Shown: positions 1 through 11,558 of the stretch, piece by piece | Layout of the letters: the number at the start of each line of letters is the position of its first letter | Position numbering within the stretch: position 1 is the first letter of the stretch | Assembly (NCBI RefSeq): GCF_047948215.1 | Contig: NC_134458.1 | Location: 86,135,260-86,199,259, forward strand | Direction of reading: 5' to 3' | From: Lycorma delicatula | Lineage: Eukaryota; Arthropoda; Insecta; Hemiptera; Fulgoridae | Length of the DNA stretch: 64,000 nt | Made by a program: the position numbers and the translations under genes | The notes under the pieces: model-generated | The model's database searches: none | The model's input: the letters and a program-made list of their open reading frames with translations, nothing else | What the model was told of the DNA's origin: nothing

Positions 1-3000
1 ATTGCATATGATCAAAGTTGACCGTTTTCAGTTGATATCGGCAACTTAGAATTAATGAAGTTCATGACAAAGTTGATGAAGCTCGTTGGAAAATAATGTT
101 CTTTGTGAAGAACTTTTGTGAACTTTAAAAAAACACAATTAATCAATTATTTACTATCTAGCCCCTTTTTCGTTCTCACAAATGAAAACGAAACTCAAGG
201 GGGGAAGATTTGATACAGTAGAGATTTAAGAAGCATTGCAAAACCAAAGTTGCTAACATAACTCGCTTGCATAGATGTTTCTGGGCATTAAAAACCTTCC
301 GAAACCGTTACACCGATCCAACAGGCGATAAATTTGAAGTAGTTTGGTTTGCTTGATATTTCTCCCGCCACCACCCCATTCATTCGCCCTAAAATATAAG
401 ACCGAATATCTGTAACACAAACGGCTACTGAGGCACGAAACAGTTTAGCGACCAGTGTCCCAACTAGCCGCTAGAGCAACTCAAAAATTCTAAAAGAAAA
501 GGATAGGATTATGACTAATCTTATATTATTAAAGGCCATTGAAGAAAAGAGTTTGACGTAAAATCTTCAGGTTACGAAAAACCTAACCAAAATGAATTCC
601 ACTTAAAATATCTTTCACAGCAAATTTCAAAAGTGGCCAATAGCATACATCAAGCAGTAATATCATATCTAAACGTAGATCGTTTTAAGGTAGAAACATT
701 TACAACATTTTTTTTTTTAATGTTTCACTGTTGAATAGTCATTTAAAAGGTGCTGTAGATTACTTTGAATCTAGATATGAAAATATCCATAATTTTGTTA
801 GGATTGTCGTACCTCGAAGTAATTTACGTATATTTCCGATTTCCTAGTCTTAAAAGCAGATTGTGCGTGCATTACATGCGAAATTACGCTACAACTTAAA
901 AAAGTTTAGAAATTTAAAAAAAAATTTTTTTCCTAATGATAACGAAAAACTGATAAGTGAACAGATGCTTGGTGATTGGGTAGCCTTTTTTACATAGCTT
1001 AATATATTATTTACGTAAATTATTTAGCTGTATGTAAATCTAATATCGACTGATATACCTAATTACACGCGCTACATATGTTTTATTTCTTTTTTAATAA
1101 TTTTATAAATACTTGTATTGTTATTTTTATCGATCAATACACCATTTTCACTCAAAAAATAATATTTAATTCATCTCCATTCGGCCTGTAGTCGAATGGA
1201 AATATGTAATCAAATTTTAAAATACAAGCTAATAAAAATCTACTGATCTATTTAACCAAGTAATAAATATAGGTCATTAAAATTTCATTGTGATTAATAT
1301 GAACAAAAATGGAAATAAAAATAAAAAAAATTATTATCGATATTAAAATCATATAAAATGATCTATAAAATAACAAAAATACATTAAATTTAAATAAGTT
1401 ACTTAATACATTTTTTATTCTTTATTAACGAGTACAGAATGTGTTATATCATTTCTAATGAGTTTGAAGCTCATTAAATCACTGAAATAATGTCGGTAAG
1501 AAAGCCAAGGCTACTCTTTATTTCTTACTCTTGAATCACTTTTCTGTTTGCAAGATATGTAATTTTACATTATTTCTGAAATTTTTCCTAACAAAAAACT
1601 AAAGAAAGTTCTTACTTTACTTTTTAACTTACCTCGAATTTTACCCCCGTGTTAAAAAAAATTATATTATACAAATTTTAAAAACAGGTTACTGTATTCG
1701 GTAATATTTTTCTAACAGTTTCTTTAATTTTTTTTCTTCAAATGTATACTCTTCACTTACCTTCAAATATCTACAAAATAAAAAACTTGCGGTATTAATG
1801 TCACTTAAAATATATTATCTATTATACGAAAGTTTAGGTGCCTTGACAGACAGTTATACAGATTATAAAATATTTTCATAATTATTTAACAATCGTTATA
1901 TATACATATATATGTTGTATTCCTCGGATTCACTCTGACAGAATAAACACAAGTAAAAGCAGTAGCTGTAAGATTTCTTTACATACAAGCTTTAACCTCT
2001 AGCTGTTACTTAACAAACATATTTTTTAATAATTAAAAATGTTTATTCGTTATAGATGTGTTTAAATCATGGGTTTTTTCAAGATTCATAACGAGATTCT
2101 GTTTGGCTTATTCGATGAATTTTTATTTTTAAACTACAGAAAATCCTATGGTTCTTATTTATAAATAATTATGATTATGTTTCAGAGGACTGAAATGTTA
2201 ACCAAACTAGTTGTTTTACTCAGGATAAAAAATGTATAATATTTTCTCTAAATCAATAATATTTCTTGACTGGAATTTTACAAAAAAAAAAAATTCTTAT
2301 GTAATTTATAAGCCTGGGCCCTCAGAATCGAAGTAAAATGGATGAATGTCGATACTTTGTACTCGTATTTTAGACAGAAATTATAATGAGAAACGATTTC
2401 TCTTTTATAATCTGTAAAATTAATACTAATATAATTTCCGATCCTTTTTAATCGCCTTATTGTTTTACATCGTGAAGGAGAAAAAATTGAAGTTTGTTAA
2501 AAATAGTTTTGATTTGTTGTGTAATATCTTGTAACACTCTATTTTGTGTTAATCAAGTGAATCTTCCTCAGTCTATTCTCGCTCGACACGCATTACCTTT
2601 TGAATATCATTGTTTCGATATCGTGCAGATATTAGTAACGTTATAATTTTGCCTGTGATTTTGAACCTTAATAGCATCGTAGTAAAAAATTGAATGTGAT
2701 CTAATTTTATTCCTTTAAGCAAGCACATTTCTTTTAACGTCTGAAATTTCATTTTATTATTAAACTTTTTTCAAAACTAAAGAAAGTCAAAACTAAATAC
2801 ATATTCTTTTTTTTATATATTCTTTTTCCAGTTATCATCCATTCTCTAACTATATTTCAGTCAGAAGTAGTTACTATGGACTATTACGCATAAGATAGGA
2901 CATCGTCATAGGCTTTATAAATATGTATATATGTATGTTTAATTGTAACTAAAAAGCCACAAAAAATCATATCTACGATGCTAAATGTATAATCGAAATC

Positions 3001-3085
3001 TAAATTTTGTGAGGAAAAGAAAAAAGCTGACTATACATTTGTAGGACTTTCCGTTACGCTTTCCGGGAATGTTCTGCAACTGTGG
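1..3085. other. AT-rich DNA without a recognisable gene
   Basis: Stop codons are dense in all six frames. I recognise no coding domain, tRNA-like promoter or terminal repeat. There are only short homopolymer runs of A and T. Confidence 0.6.
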
Positions 3086-4106
3086 TTTGTTTCTGATGCA
3101 CGGCTTACACGCATAACTTAATTAAAAATATTTATCATTTTATTTAAATATATTTTTTTGCTTACTTAATTCAATGATTCTAAATAAAGCCCGCGCACAC
3201 ACCGTATTTAATTCGCACGGGTGTGGCGGTACTAGCGGCTACGGTCGATTCTAACTAAATTAATGTAATTTCAAAATTTACATACAACAAATTTCGTTTA
3301 TACGGTCGGCAGACTGGTGTAGCCGCGAGGCTTAGCGCACCAGGTACCGAGTCAACCGGGCGATCGAGTTCGAGACCCAGCAAGACCAAGTTACATTTTT
3401 ACACTTTAAATATTTTTCATTTATTTAATTCTACTGCTCACTTGTGACGTCACAACACAGCAGTCGACTGCAACGGCTGTACGTCAGTGCTACCAACCTT
3501 AGAAATATTAAATAAGATAAATAATTGATATTTAAAGTGTAAAAAGTAATTTTGTTGGCAACCCTGTGGAATTTCAAATTTTCCGGTCCAAGGGGACGAG
3601 GGAAAAGGGAATTTCCCACAGGGAAAAAGGGAAATTCCAACTTGGTGGACTGCTACAATAGCGCTCTTTGTGGTGACATGGGTTACTATTGATGCAGGAT
3701 GCCCACTTAGCCGCTAGTTTAGACCATTTTTTGGGGTAGGGCGCGATTTATCAAAAAATCTTTTTTGCAAATATTGTTATATTTAATTAACAAAAGAAAA
3801 ATATGACCTTAATTAGGCGAAATCTCGAGATAATGAGGCTGACCTTGCTCTACATTCTCACTTCCTTGGCCTTTTAAGTTGAAAATTTAATGATATTAAT
3901 GCCCCATATAATATGTGTAATGTGGTGTATATATGTAAAATAAGTGTATATATAGTAATCTGACCAAGTTTGGTCAAAATCGGTCCAATAGTTCTGGAGA
4001 TATAAGGTGATTTAGGGGCCAACACCAAACACACACACGTACGTACAAACATTAACATCCGGAAAATCTCCATCCGGTTTTTTTTTGGGTTCCTTAGGTG
4101 TCAAAG
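3086..4106 (+). repeat. Composite repeat family, copy 1, left part
   Basis: This stretch aligns by eye with 8561-9440 over most of its length: the start (gcggcttacacgc-like block), a tRNA-like block, the segment with 'gaccaagtttggtcaaaat', and the segment 'gggttccttaggtgtc'. Copy 1 is interrupted at 4106 by an RTE-like element and resumes at 7204-7310. The tail with the sentence-like blocks 'tctggagatataaggt' and 'catccggttttt' resembles non-autonomous DNA repeats common in insect genomes. I cannot assign it to a superfamily. It is not a gene; the short minus-strand reading frames in it have no recognisable domain. Confidence 0.75.
3316..3390 (+). repeat. tRNA-like segment inside the composite repeat (copy 1)
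   Basis: A stretch resembling internal Pol III promoter boxes: a box A-like 'tgtagccgcgaggc' and about 45 bp later a box B-like 'gagttcgagaccc'. The same arrangement recurs at 8795-8870. A folded cloverleaf is not convincing, so this is a tRNA-derived relic, not a tRNA gene. Confidence 0.45.
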
Positions 4107-7100
4107 CTCCCTTTATGAATCACGAGACCTTGCCGATGGTGAGAAGGCTTGAGTGCTCAGTGATACAGAGTAGCTGGACCGAAGGTGCAACCATACCGGA
4201 GAGGTATCTCTTGAGAGCAAGACTACGGAATGATTCGTGAAAAACGGCAGCAGCTCTTTCAGTAGTTGTTAAGGGAGTAGGTCAGGACGACTTAAACGGC
4301 CATATCATCACTCAATTTTCTGAGTACTGTGCAGCTGAAAGCAATGGAAAACTACAGCTGCTTTTTTCCAAGAAAATGTAGCTCTCTGGATTTTCATATA
4401 ACAAAGATGGAGGCGCCTTTCTTGCTAAAATATTCCGGAGGTAAACTAGTCTCCCGTTCGGTTCTCCGAGTGAGGACTACTAAGGAAGGGGTCACCAGAA
4501 AATTAAAAAATAACATTCTATGAGTCGGAGCGTGGAATTTTGAAGTCTAAAAAAGGTTGGTAGGTTAGAAAATTAAAAGAGAGAAATGAATAGGATAAAT
4601 GAAGATGTAGGAGGAATTAGCAAGGTTCAGTGGGAAGAGGAAAACGACTTTTGGTGAGGTGACTTTAGAATAACTAACTCAGCTTCAAATAATGGGCAGG
4701 CAGGAGTAGGTTCATAATGAACAAGAAGATAGGGAGAGTAGAGTTTTTCAAAATGCATAGCGATAAAATGATTGTAATAAGGATAAAATCAAAGCCTAAA
4801 CCGACAATTATTATTGTTTATATGCCTACAAGCGCCCTTGATGATGATGAGGTAGAGAGTTTGTATACGAAGAAATTGACGAAGCAATTAAACACATAAA
4901 AGGGGATGAAAATTTAATAATAATTGGAGATTGGAATGCAAGCATTGGAAAAGGCAAAGAAGGAAATATAGTGAGTGAATACAGGCTGGGCAAAAGGAAT
5001 GAAAGAGCGGACCGACTTACAGTTTTGCACGAAGTATAATTTAGTAATTGCCAACACCTAGTTTAAGAATCATAATAGAAGAATATACACATGAAAAAAG
5101 CCAGGCGATACTGCAAGGTATCAGATAGATTATATGGTTAAGAAAAGATTTAGAAATCAACTCGTCGACTGCAAAACTTACCCTGGAGCAGACATTGATA
5201 GCGACCATAATTTACTGATAATGAAATGTAGATTGGGGTTTAAAAACCTGAAGAAAAGGTGTCAGGTGAATCGGTGGAATTTAGAGAAGCTTGGGGAAGA
5301 GGAGGTAAAGAAGATTATTGAACAGAACATCATAATAGGTCTGAGAAAAAAGATAAGGTAGAAAATGTAGAAGAAGAATGGGAGAATGTTAAAAAGGAAA
5401 TTCTTAAATCAGCAGAAGCAAACTTAGGCGGAATAAGAGAACTGGTAGAAAACCTTGGGTTTCAGACTATATATTGCAGCTGATGGATGAACGTAGAAAA
5501 TATAAGCATGCTAGTGATGAAGAAAGTAAAGGGAACTATCGGCAATTAAGAAATGCTATAAACAGGAAGTGCAAACTGGCGAAAGAAGAGTGGATTAAAG
5601 AAACGTGTTCAGAAGTGGAAAGAGAAATGAACATTGGTAAAATAGACGGAGCATACAGGAAAGTTAAGGAAAATTTTGGGGTACATAAATTAAAATCTAA
5701 TAATGTGTTAAACAAAGATGATACCACCAATATATAATACGAAAGGTAAAGTCGATAGATGGGTGGAATATATTGAAGAGTTATACGGAGGAAATGGATT
5801 AGAAAATGGTGTTGTAGAGGAAGAAGAGGAAGTTGAGGAGGATGAAATGGGAGAAACAATACTGAGATCTGAATTTTAGAGAGCATTAAAAGATTTAAAT
5901 GGCAGAAAGGCTCCTGGAATAGACGGAATACCTGTAGAATTACTGCGCAGTGCAGGTGAGGAAGCGATTGATAGATTATACAAACTGGTGTGTAATATTG
6001 ATGAAAAAGGGGAATTTCCGTCAGACTTCAAAAAAAGTGTTATAGTCATGATACCAAAGAAAGCAGGGGCAGATAAATGTGAAGAATACAGAACAATTAG
6101 TTTAACTAGTCATGCATTAAAAATCTTAACTAGAATTCTATACAGAAGAATTGAGAGGAGAGTGGAAGAAGTGTTAGAAGACCAATTTGGTTTCAGGAAA
6201 AGTACAGGGATAAGGGCAGAAATTTTGGCGCTCAGATTAATAGTAGAAGGAAGATAAAAGAAAACCAAACCAACATACTTGGCATTTATAGACCTCGGAA
6301 AGGCATTCGATAACGTAGACTGAAATAAAATGTTCAGTTTTAAAAAAAAATTAAGGTTCAAATACAGAGATAGAAGAACAATTGCTAACATTTACGGGAA
6401 CCAAACGGCAACAATAATAATTGAAGAACGTAAGAAAGAAGCCGTAATAAAAAAGGGAGTCCGACAAGGATGTTCCCTATCCCCGTTACTTTTTAATCTT
6501 TACATAGAACTAGCATTTAATGATGTTAAAGAACAATTTAGATCCGGATTAACAGTACGATTTGCTGATGATATAGTAATTCTAACGGAGTGTAGAATAG
6601 GAAGAGAAAAGGTTATGGAAGTAGAAGAGTTTTGTTATTTGAGAAGTAGAATTACTAAATATGGACGAAGCAGGAGCGATATAAAATGCGTATAGCCCAA
6701 GCGAAACGAGCCTTCAGTCAGAAATATAATTTGTTTACATCAAAAATTAATTTAAATGTCAGGAAAAGATTTTTGAAAGTATATGTTTGGAGTGTCGCTT
6801 TATATGGAAGTGAAACTTCGACGATCGGACTATCTGAGAAGAAAAGATTAGAAGCTTTTGAAATGCGGTGCTACAGGAGAATGTTAAAAATCAGATTGGT
6901 GGATAGAATGACCAATGAAGAGGTATTGCGGCAAATTGATGAAGAAAGAAGCATTTTGAAAAATATAGTTAAAAGAAGAGACAGACTTATAGGCCACATA
7001 CTAAGGCATCCTGGAATAGTCGCTTTAATATTGGAAGGACAGCTAGAAGGGAAAAATTGTGTAGGCAGGCCACGTTTGGAATATGTAAAACAAATTGTTA

Positions 7101-7203
7101 GGGTTGTAGGATGTAAGGGGTATACTGAAATGAAACGACTAGCATTATATAGGGAATCTTGGAGAGTTGCATCAAACCAGTGAAATGACTGAAGAAAAAA
7201 AAA
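4107..7203 (+). mobile_element. RTE-like non-LTR retrotransposon, copy 1 (full-length, inactive)
   Basis: It starts with the same 5' block as copy 2 at 27997 and ends in '...atgactgaag' followed by an A run. It is flanked by an 11-bp target duplication: aggtgtcaaag at 4096-4106 and aggtgtctaag at 7204-7214 (one difference). The host sequence is the composite repeat, whose uninterrupted version is seen at about 9424-9440. It is full-length at both ends but has internal deletions around 6560-6600 that remove the sequence equivalent to 30470-30490 and about 100 bp after the catalytic motif, plus many stops. Confidence 0.9.
4407..7183 (+). pseudogene. RTE-like endonuclease/reverse transcriptase, disrupted (copy 1)
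   Basis: This is the broken counterpart of the intact 985-residue protein at 28301-31258. Recognisable pieces in several frames include the endonuclease segments (SDHN-like block near 5200), the fingers segment 'KAPGIDGIPVELL' near 5910, 'FADDIVIL' near 6560, and the C-terminal 'RPRLEYVKQIV' region near 7070. The first methionine is lost to noise and stops occur early (after 'NNIL', about residue 38). The endonuclease part is split by several frameshifts. Two lesions are shared with copy 3: a one-base loss near 5345 followed by a stop at 5359-5361, and an in-frame TAG at 5877-5879. It cannot make an active protein. Confidence 0.9.
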
Positions 7204-7310
7204 AGGTGTCTAAGCGTCAAGATCCGGTGATAACCGCATATGATCAAATTGGACTGATAACAATATTTTTCCTTCTAGAGCTATAGCGCTATCTAGTCGG
7301 GAAAGTAAAC
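7204..7310 (+). repeat. Composite repeat family, copy 1, right part
   Basis: Continues the repeat interrupted at 4106. It matches 9430-9540, including 'gtcaagatccggtgataa' and 'cttctagagctatagc', and ends at the same point as copy 2 (gggaaagtaaa / ggaaaagtaaa). Confidence 0.8.
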
Positions 7311-8560
7311 ATTGATATTAGGCAGTTATTAAGCGTATATTTATAGGGATTTGTGTTTTCACACTAGTGTAAATTCAGATTAGATTAAAACTAATGAAAG
7401 AGAATATTTTTCTTTAAGTTTGGTTAAATTTTTGCTGAAGAATATTTTCATTAACAAAATGAACTTGCTTAACATAAAACAAATTGAATAATTATAGAAA
7501 TAAAATTACGATTTTTTTTTTTACTAATTATTAAAAAGCGATTAAGTTCGGCAAAAATATAACGCTACTATTATAATCTTCTATACGGTTTATAATTGAA
7601 TGGAATAATAATTTTACTTTTTTTTTACAAGAAGGAACTTCACCCGAAAAACATTTTAGGAGATGAAAATTGAAGTCCAAATATCTTTCAAATCAATACA
7701 AAGGGTATGAATGTTATTAATTTATAAATGGGTAAATTTAATTTACAACGATGATATTTCAGTGATAATCTATAAAAATTTAAATAAATAATTAAAGTAT
7801 AAATCACTGAACCATCGACAGAAAGTGATGCGGTAACCGTTGAATTATCATTGCATATTCTTTTTGCTGAATATCCATGTTTTCGTAGAATTGTAATGTA
7901 ATATGTAAAATACATTTTAGCTCCCGTATCATTCCGCGTTTAAAAAAAAATATTTTTATAATTATGAAAACTAATTATAATCTTATTGAGGGATAGAATT
8001 CTATAGAGTTTAGTTAAAAGTGGTTATTTTGTTTTTCAAAATATTAGTGAGAAATCACTTATTACATTTATTTGAATACCTCAACATTAATCTACCTAGC
8101 TTATAATCAGGTTAAAAAATTTTTTCACTTCAATTTTGTTAAAATCAATGGTTTACAAGTGGTAAAAAACTGCCAGATTACAGTTTTATTGATGATAAGA
8201 GAGGGGTAGATGTAGTTAATTAGATTAAAAGAGTTCCAACACAGCAATATTCTTTTGTGTTATAATTATTTGATTACGCGGTACGTGGTTAAATAAAAGT
8301 TGATACTGATTTCCAGTACTTTTCAAATGACATTCAAATTGTTCCAGTTATTGTACAATAATTTTTCAATACTATCTTATCAATTTATTTTACATAATTT
8401 ATGTTTTTTAACCCTTCATGGATCGTGTTCGACCATTTATAATTTGTAACCCCGTGAGAAAGCTTTACAGTTCTCGATAGGTTGTTGGTTCATTCATAAG
8501 GTTACAGTTTTTACTTATCCAAACCGGATTTAAATTCCTGGATTAATAAAAAGCTGACAA
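7311..8560. other. AT-rich spacer, nothing recognised
   Basis: No coding domain or structured repeat seen. The longest open frame (7688-7915, minus) has no recognisable motif. Confidence 0.55.
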
Positions 8561-9540
8561 CACAGTTGTTTCTGATGTGCGGCTTACACGCACATCTTAA
8601 TTTAAGATATTTATCATTGTATTTAAATATAATATTTTTTCGTTTAATTTAATGATTCTAATTAAAGGAAGCGCGCATACCGTATTTAATTCGCTTGGGT
8701 GTGGCGGTACTAACGGCAACGGTTGGCACTAACTAAACTAACGTAATTTCACAATTTACGTACAACATATTTCGCTTGTACGGTCGGCAGACATGTGTAG
8801 TCGCGAAGCCTAACGCACCGGATATCGAGTCAACCGGGCGATCGTGTTCGAGACCCAGCAAGACCGAGTTACTTTTTTACACTTTAATTATTCATTTATT
8901 TAATTCTACTGCATACCTGTGACGTAACAACATAGCAGGCGACTGCAACAGCATTTCTTTGAGCTGGGAGTGCGATTCTACAAACCTTTTTAGCAAATAT
9001 TGTTATTTTTTAATTGTTATTAATTTAAATGTGATTTTTTAATTAACGAATGTGCCTGAGAAAAATTTGATTTTAATTAGACAAAATCTTGAGATACTGA
9101 ATAAAAAATCAGGGTATCATTGCAAATTGGATTAAAACTTATCTAACCTTAACTAAGAAAATAGATTTTCCTTTCTCTTTTAGGATTTTTTTACTTTTTT
9201 TTTACCTTGCTCATTTTACAGCCTCATCTCATTGACCTTTTAAGTTGAAAATTTAATGGCATTAATGCTCCATATGTAGAAGTAATCTGACCAAGTTTGG
9301 TCAAAATAGGTATACTAGTTTTGGAGATATAAGGTAATTTAGAGGTCAAAACTGAACATACGTACATACGAACATTACCATCCAGAAAATTTCCATCCGG
9401 TTTTTGATTTTTTTGGGTTCCTTAGGTGTCAAAACGTCAAGATCCGGTGATAATCGTATATGACCAAATTGGACCGATTACAATACTTTCCCTTCTAGAG
9501 CTATAGCTCTGCTATACTGCTATTTAGACGGAAAAGTAAA
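8561..9540 (+). repeat. Composite repeat family, copy 2 (uninterrupted)
   Basis: Second copy of the repeat at 3086-4106/7204-7310. It shows the pre-insertion state of the site into which RTE copy 1 jumped ('ccttaggtgtcaaaacgtc' near 9420). Relative to copy 1 it carries an extra AT-rich stretch around 9090-9210. No terminal inverted repeat was obvious. Confidence 0.75.
8795..8870 (+). repeat. tRNA-like segment inside the composite repeat (copy 2)
   Basis: Counterpart of 3316-3390 with box A-like 'tgtagtcgcgaagc' and box B-like 'gtgttcgagaccc'. The conservation between two otherwise diverged copies suggests the segment was part of the ancestral repeat. Confidence 0.45.
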
Positions 9541-9911
9541 ATGACATACTATGATGGAACCGACACCGAAATAGCTGTCTGGATAGCACTAATAACTTTC
9601 TTCAATATTTTTCATCTACGCAATAAAAAATTTAATTATATTTTCTTAACTGTTGAAATTATATTTAGTGATTTAGTGATACATCATTCGAACACATTTA
9701 TTTATTTATTTTTGTTTTTTTCGACGAGATGGTTAGTGGTCTAGACAGTTGATATCTACTTATCCGATAAGACCTTTAGATAGCTCAAAAATTGCTAAGA
9801 GATTTATTGATTGTGTTTCAAGAGAGGGGCTTTTTTTTTTGGTTAAGGATAATACAGTAGGATTAACTTAAGTATAAGATCATAAAAATATTGAGCCGAT
9901 CTTTATTTTTT
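9541..9911. other. Spacer, nothing recognised
   Basis: A 67-codon open frame starts at 9541, but its sequence is low-complexity and hydrophobic without a family signature. I treat it as chance. Confidence 0.5.
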
Positions 9912-10370
9912 ACTTCCTTGTACGAAGTAAAAGAAGTATTATTGTAATCCCGAAAAATTTCGGTTTTCACTTTTCAACGGAAATATCCATTTTTTATTTA
10001 AATATATTAATTTATTAATAATTATTAACCTCTGATTGTAAAAAAATTAACAATAAAAATATGAAAAAAAAATCAGAAGTTGTTAGTGAAATATAATTTT
10101 ACATACTTTTCATTTTAATTCAAAATCTTTTTTTTACAATCAGAGTTTAATAATTATTAATAAATCAATATATTTAAATTTAAGAAAAAAAGTTAAAAAA
10201 ATATATGATATGAAGTCCGATTCGAACCGATGTGTGCATGGTTACGGATCCGACACGTTCTCACACCACAATCTATATGAGCGACGTGAAACAAAATTAA
10301 TATAAAATGCTAAGGAAATCTTTACCTGCAAAAAATGTGTTTACGTAATTTAACAGGCATACAAGGAAGT
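9912..10370. mobile_element. MITE-like foldback element, ~459 bp
   Basis: The ends are perfect 11-bp inverted repeats, acttccttgta at 9912-9922 and tacaaggaagt at 10360-10370. Inside is a second, longer imperfect inverted repeat (9996-10046 versus 10128-10179, AT-rich with the core 'ctctgattgtaaaaaa'), so the centre can form a large hairpin. Between it and the right end, on the minus strand near 10210-10235, is a box B-like 'ggttcgaatcgg'. There is no coding capacity, so any mobility would need outside enzyme. No clear target duplication was found. Confidence 0.6.
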
Positions 10371-11558
10371 CATGTGGTGTCCACATCAGATTTTTTTAAT
10401 ATTTTAGAAAATATCTTTATAAAAAAAAATAAAAATTTTTTACATGTAATTAAGAAAATCTGTAACCTCTTTTTGCTTCTAATGAGCAGATGGTAATAAA
10501 CAAACATGGTATGTAAATTATTTCATATCCGAGGTTGATTTTCGTAGAATTAAAAAAAAAGTTTAATCACTTTTTCTATCAAGTAATTCTTTTTCTACAG
10601 TATTTCAGGAATCCCCCCCAAAAAAACCCCAATTCGTTTATTTATATCATTGATTTAGTGGACGTAAGAGGATATGGTTTATCTTAATTCCACCTTTTTC
10701 GCTTAACTTGTTTATTGTATTACTTTTTTTTTCTTAAGTGGCTGGACTTACTTTGAAACGAAATTTAATTGGAAAAGCTACATTAAAAAAAATTGTATCG
10801 ATTAGATTAATTTTTCTATTTTTCAATATGACAAGATGAATTATCTGAAGTTGTTATGGGTTAGGAATTCTTGCCTACTACTCGGAGAAAACCCAGTCAA
10901 AATTAAAAAAAAAAAAAAATGGTTTGCACGAAAATTGTTTAAAATTTCATCTGTTTAAACTCGCTTGTTCCTTAACTTTTTTACTTTACATTCACAACCA
11001 GTGAGTTACAAAAAACAGCCTTCACAATACTGCGAAGGATACAAACATTTCAGATTACAAAACAAAAAATATATATATAAAAGAAGTTGTTTAAGATGTT
11101 AACCGTAAAAATTAATAGTAAAATTCTTTTATTATCACCGCTTCAAATTATTAGTTAAAATGCATTCTTAAATTGGTAAAGAAAATTATCAAAAATGTAT
11201 AAAAAAACAGTTTTTCCTAAAGAAGGGTGGTATTCCAGTTTTCCATTCTTGCTAAAATGTATCCTGAGCGTGTAAATTAAAAAAAAAGATTATCATACAG
11301 GAACGGATTTAATTTTTTTGTCCTTTTACTTTTTGAAGGTAAAATACAACTGACCTAGTAAATTCTGTTTAAAAATCTACACTGTGATCTTTAATCGAAA
11401 GAAGGCAATTCAGTGATGAATATTTCAAGTTATATATAACGGCATAAATAGATTTCAATGTCTAGACTGACCTGGCCATTGCAAAAGATTTTCTAGATCA
11501 GTTATTGCCGTTCATATGTAATCCCGTATTAACAAAAAACTGACATAAAACCGAAGTA
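10371..11558. other. AT-rich spacer, nothing recognised
   Basis: Contains a C run near 10611-10628 and several A runs but no gene or defined repeat. Confidence 0.55.
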
